Below, piece by piece: positions 62,170-64,000 of a stretch of DNA of 64,000 bases; position 1 is the stretch's first letter, and each line of letters starts with the position of its first letter. The translations under genes and the position numbers were made by a program. The notes beneath the pieces are model-generated. The model saw only the letters and a program-made list of their open reading frames with translations. It ran no database searches and was not told the origin of the DNA. This DNA is from Impatiens glandulifera (taxonomy: Eukaryota; Streptophyta; Magnoliopsida; Ericales; Balsaminaceae), in contig NC_061869.1 of NCBI RefSeq assembly GCF_907164915.1, positions 10,093,721-10,157,720 on the forward strand, written 5' to 3'.

Positions 62170-63822
62170 TCACAGAAGTTGAGGGAAACGCGACATAACA
62201 AAAGAAAAAACAGAACTCCAACCGGCCCTATGCTCTCCTCCGGCGACTTCTACGGCGTCTTCTCCGGCGTCTTGCACACTATTCTCTTTGTTCAACCACT
62301 CAGTAACCTCTTCGGACGAAACATGTATAGCAGTCAATTCTTTTAGTTCCAAACGACTGCTGTAGAATGCGTAGCCAGGGTCAATTTTGTCTCTCTTTGA
62401 CATATTTGCATCCAGAAAAGGCTCACAAAGCCGGAGCATAACAGCACTTAGGTTCAAGAACATACCAGAACTAGCACAGGATAAGGGGTCATCAACTGGT
62501 TCGCGCTCAATTGAGAGCACAATCCCAAGTTCACGTGGCATCTTTGAGGTATCCTCTTCACTGTAAATCTTATTTCCAGCAACATGAAGAAGTAGAGTTG
62601 GCCAGAGAAATTCTGATATAAGGAGTAAATTCAGTATCTGACTATCCGCTTCAAAACAACAATTACGGATTGTTCCAGAAACCCCTTTCTTTCTCAACAG
62701 ATTTGTTGAATCAAATTGCCTAGTAATTTGCTTAAGAAGTCCTCGCTTGGGGTCCACTAAAAGTTTCCTTCCTGCTTCCCGCTGTGATATATTCACAAGT
62801 ATTGAACCAACATGTTCAAAAGGATCGCCATTCTTCTCTGTAGAAATGCAGAATGATCTCACAAGCTTCATAACATACAGGCCATGCATCTTCTCATCAT
62901 CAACCTGAAGCAAGGCAGCTATTCTAGTATCTATACGGGTGAGATTAACCAGTAACATAACAAGCAACCTTGTAATGCAGGCATCTGGCTTGTATAATAT
63001 ATCCATTACAGTTTTAATCATTCCCATTGAAACCATTTTAGCAGACAAATCTAAGTTTTGTGATAGGTTAATAAGAGCTTCAGCTGCAGGTTCAGATACC
63101 TCCTTTTTTTCAGACATGAGGCTAGAAATCTCAACATTATTGTCAGCTCGGTCGATTTGAGGCGATGGTGGATACCTCTTTCCAATGACATCGTAGAATG
63201 ATTTCTCAGCAGCTTGAAGATTTAAAGACTCTTGAAGCATGCAGGTTTTCTCTTCCATATCTTCTTCCATAAGGATCTGGTTTATGTATTGCAAAACAGC
63301 ATCTGAGAAATCATAGTCTTTGTGAGGATCTTCTTCGTAAGTTAAAGTGGAAGTAGAAATCAAATTGTTTGTTGGAACATCATTCGAAGTGAAAGGAATC
63401 CCGAATTCGTAGCTCGTGAATGAACTTCCATGATCCGCAAACACAGACTGGAATCTAGGATTTGGAAAAGGGTTAACAGGGTTATCTGGAATGATGGAAA
63501 ATCCACTAAAACTGTTATTGGACAAAGGAGTCTGAAATCTAGGTCTACAGTGAGGAGAAGCAAAGGACGATGGAGATGCGGCTTGAATTCTAGCTCTCCA
63601 ATCTTCTGATTTCTCGGAGCCAGCATTTCTCCTAATGGAGACTAGCGAATCGGAGCGACAGAACTTAATCGAGCAAACTTCTCGTCCACATTTTACAGGA
63701 AAGCAAATCTTCTTACTCTTATTCCACTGGACTATCTGATTGTTTTGTGAAAGAGACAAGGCGACCTTCGTTCTCATCCACAGGTCGAATTGAGCACCGA
63801 CACCGTTTGAACTCACCGCCAT
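62170..63822 (-). CDS. Chimeric intronless ORF: GRAS (SCL) linker + HGH1 + UFD2 pieces
   Basis: An uninterrupted 550-codon frame. Residues 1 to about 100 (MAVSSNGVGAQFDLWMRTKV...) are unassigned and could be a transit peptide. Residues about 105-222 match the N-terminal region of SCL14/SCL33-type GRAS factors (DFSDAVLQYINQILMEEDME, NLQAAEKSFYDVIGKRYPPS). Residues about 236-446 match plant HGH1, an ARM-repeat eEF2 chaperone (EKKEVSEPAAEALINLSQ, GVSGTIRNCCFEADSQ, SIEREPVDDP). Residues 447 to about 517 match the E4 ubiquitin ligase UFD2 (LSCASSGMFLNLSAVMLRLC, KRDKIDPGYAFYSSRLELK). Residues 518-550 match nothing known and run into LTR-like DNA. No GRAS domain, no complete ARM solenoid and no U-box is present. 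Absence of introns within all three known pieces suggests capture from processed mRNA. Whether it is expressed is unknown. Confidence 0.8.
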   Translation of the reverse strand: MAVSSNGVGAQFDLWMRTKVALSLSQNNQIVQWNKSKKICFPVKCGREVCSIKFCRSDSLVSIRRNAGSEKSEDWRARIQAASPSSFASPHCRPRFQTPLSNNSFSGFSIIPDNPVNPFPNPRFQSVFADHGSSFTSYEFGIPFTSNDVPTNNLISTSTLTYEEDPHKDYDFSDAVLQYINQILMEEDMEEKTCMLQESLNLQAAEKSFYDVIGKRYPPSPQIDRADNNVEISSLMSEKKEVSEPAAEALINLSQNLDLSAKMVSMGMIKTVMDILYKPDACITRLLVMLLVNLTRIDTRIAALLQVDDEKMHGLYVMKLVRSFCISTEKNGDPFEHVGSILVNISQREAGRKLLVDPKRGLLKQITRQFDSTNLLRKKGVSGTIRNCCFEADSQILNLLLISEFLWPTLLLHVAGNKIYSEEDTSKMPRELGIVLSIEREPVDDPLSCASSGMFLNLSAVMLRLCEPFLDANMSKRDKIDPGYAFYSSRLELKELTAIHVSSEEVTEWLNKENSVQDAGEDAVEVAGGEHRAGWSSVFSFVMSRFPQLL

Positions 63823-64000
63823 CGCTAATATATAATTGTCATTGGAGGCGGCTGCAGTTAGTTATACCTAAATCTAAGCTCTGTGAAGCGAGAATAGCGG
63901 TTACAGAACTAAAATGATGAGAGAAAGGTCGAACGGAGGTTGAACGGAGTTAGAATCGGAGAGAAAGCCGGCATTGGAGAAATCTCTCTAGTGATAAGAA
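63823..64000 (-). other. Upstream region of the chimeric ORF
   Basis: On the minus strand this is moderately GC-rich, C/T-rich sequence of the kind found in 5' leaders. It may have been captured together with the N-terminal segment. The window ends here, so the promoter and any further donor fragment cannot be judged. Confidence 0.35.

Noticed and set aside
63829..63840. TATATATTA just upstream of the chimeric ORF start as a TATA box
   Set aside because: It is only about 10 nt from the ATG, too close to leave a normal transcription start site and leader.

Overview
This window looks like nuclear DNA of a eudicot plant. It is very AT-rich, with long poly-A/T and (TA)n runs between genes. The genes have GT-AG introns and belong to plant families: LONELY GUY, a DRB2-type dsRNA-binding protein, an S40/DUF584 protein, a PP6-associated SAPS protein and a two-domain plant glycosyltransferase. 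The species cannot be named from the sequence alone. No rRNA gene, complete tRNA gene, organellar insertion or CRISPR array was seen.

Layout. 1-14.5 kb has no intact gene. It holds an LTR-retrotransposon-like relic with a GC-richer minisatellite-like stretch (about 0.95-3.5 kb), a fold-back element with ~300-bp inverted arms (4.3-5.2 kb) and two copies of a tRNA-like SINE family. 14.6-16.5 kb (+) is a seven-exon LOG cytokinin-activating gene. 22.1-25.1 kb (+) is a three-exon glycosyltransferase gene encoding a type II membrane protein. 26.4-37.6 kb (-) is a 19-exon SAPS-domain gene; its intron 14 carries a hAT-type element with an 8-bp target duplication, which itself contains a 3' LINE fragment with its own 12-bp duplication. 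39.3-41.1 kb is a diverged tandem array with a ~360-bp period. 42.0 kb and 48.7 kb carry two copies of a second SINE family, each with an 11-bp target duplication. 45.3-48.0 kb (-) is a three-exon DRB gene. 48-56 kb is mostly empty AT-rich DNA. 56.3-56.8 kb (-) is an intronless S40 gene. From 58.8 kb to the end are a promoter-like G-box/site II cluster with no gene beside it, a decayed Ty1/copia integrase fragment and an LTR-like segment.

The most unusual locus is the intact 550-codon intronless ORF at 62170-63822 (-). It is a chimera: an unidentified N-terminus, the N-terminal linker of an SCL14/SCL33-type GRAS factor, the ARM-repeat body of HGH1, a short piece of the E4 ubiquitin ligase UFD2, and a tail that looks like read-through into LTR-like DNA. 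The pieces are joined in frame with no introns, which points to assembly from processed mRNAs, for example by template switching during reverse transcription. It could be a new chimeric retrogene or a TE-borne gene-fragment cluster.

The five conventional genes are unrelated in function (cytokinin activation, glycosylation, PP6 regulation, small-RNA biology, senescence/stress). Each is an independent transcription unit. Most of the remaining sequence is TE-derived or featureless AT-rich DNA.
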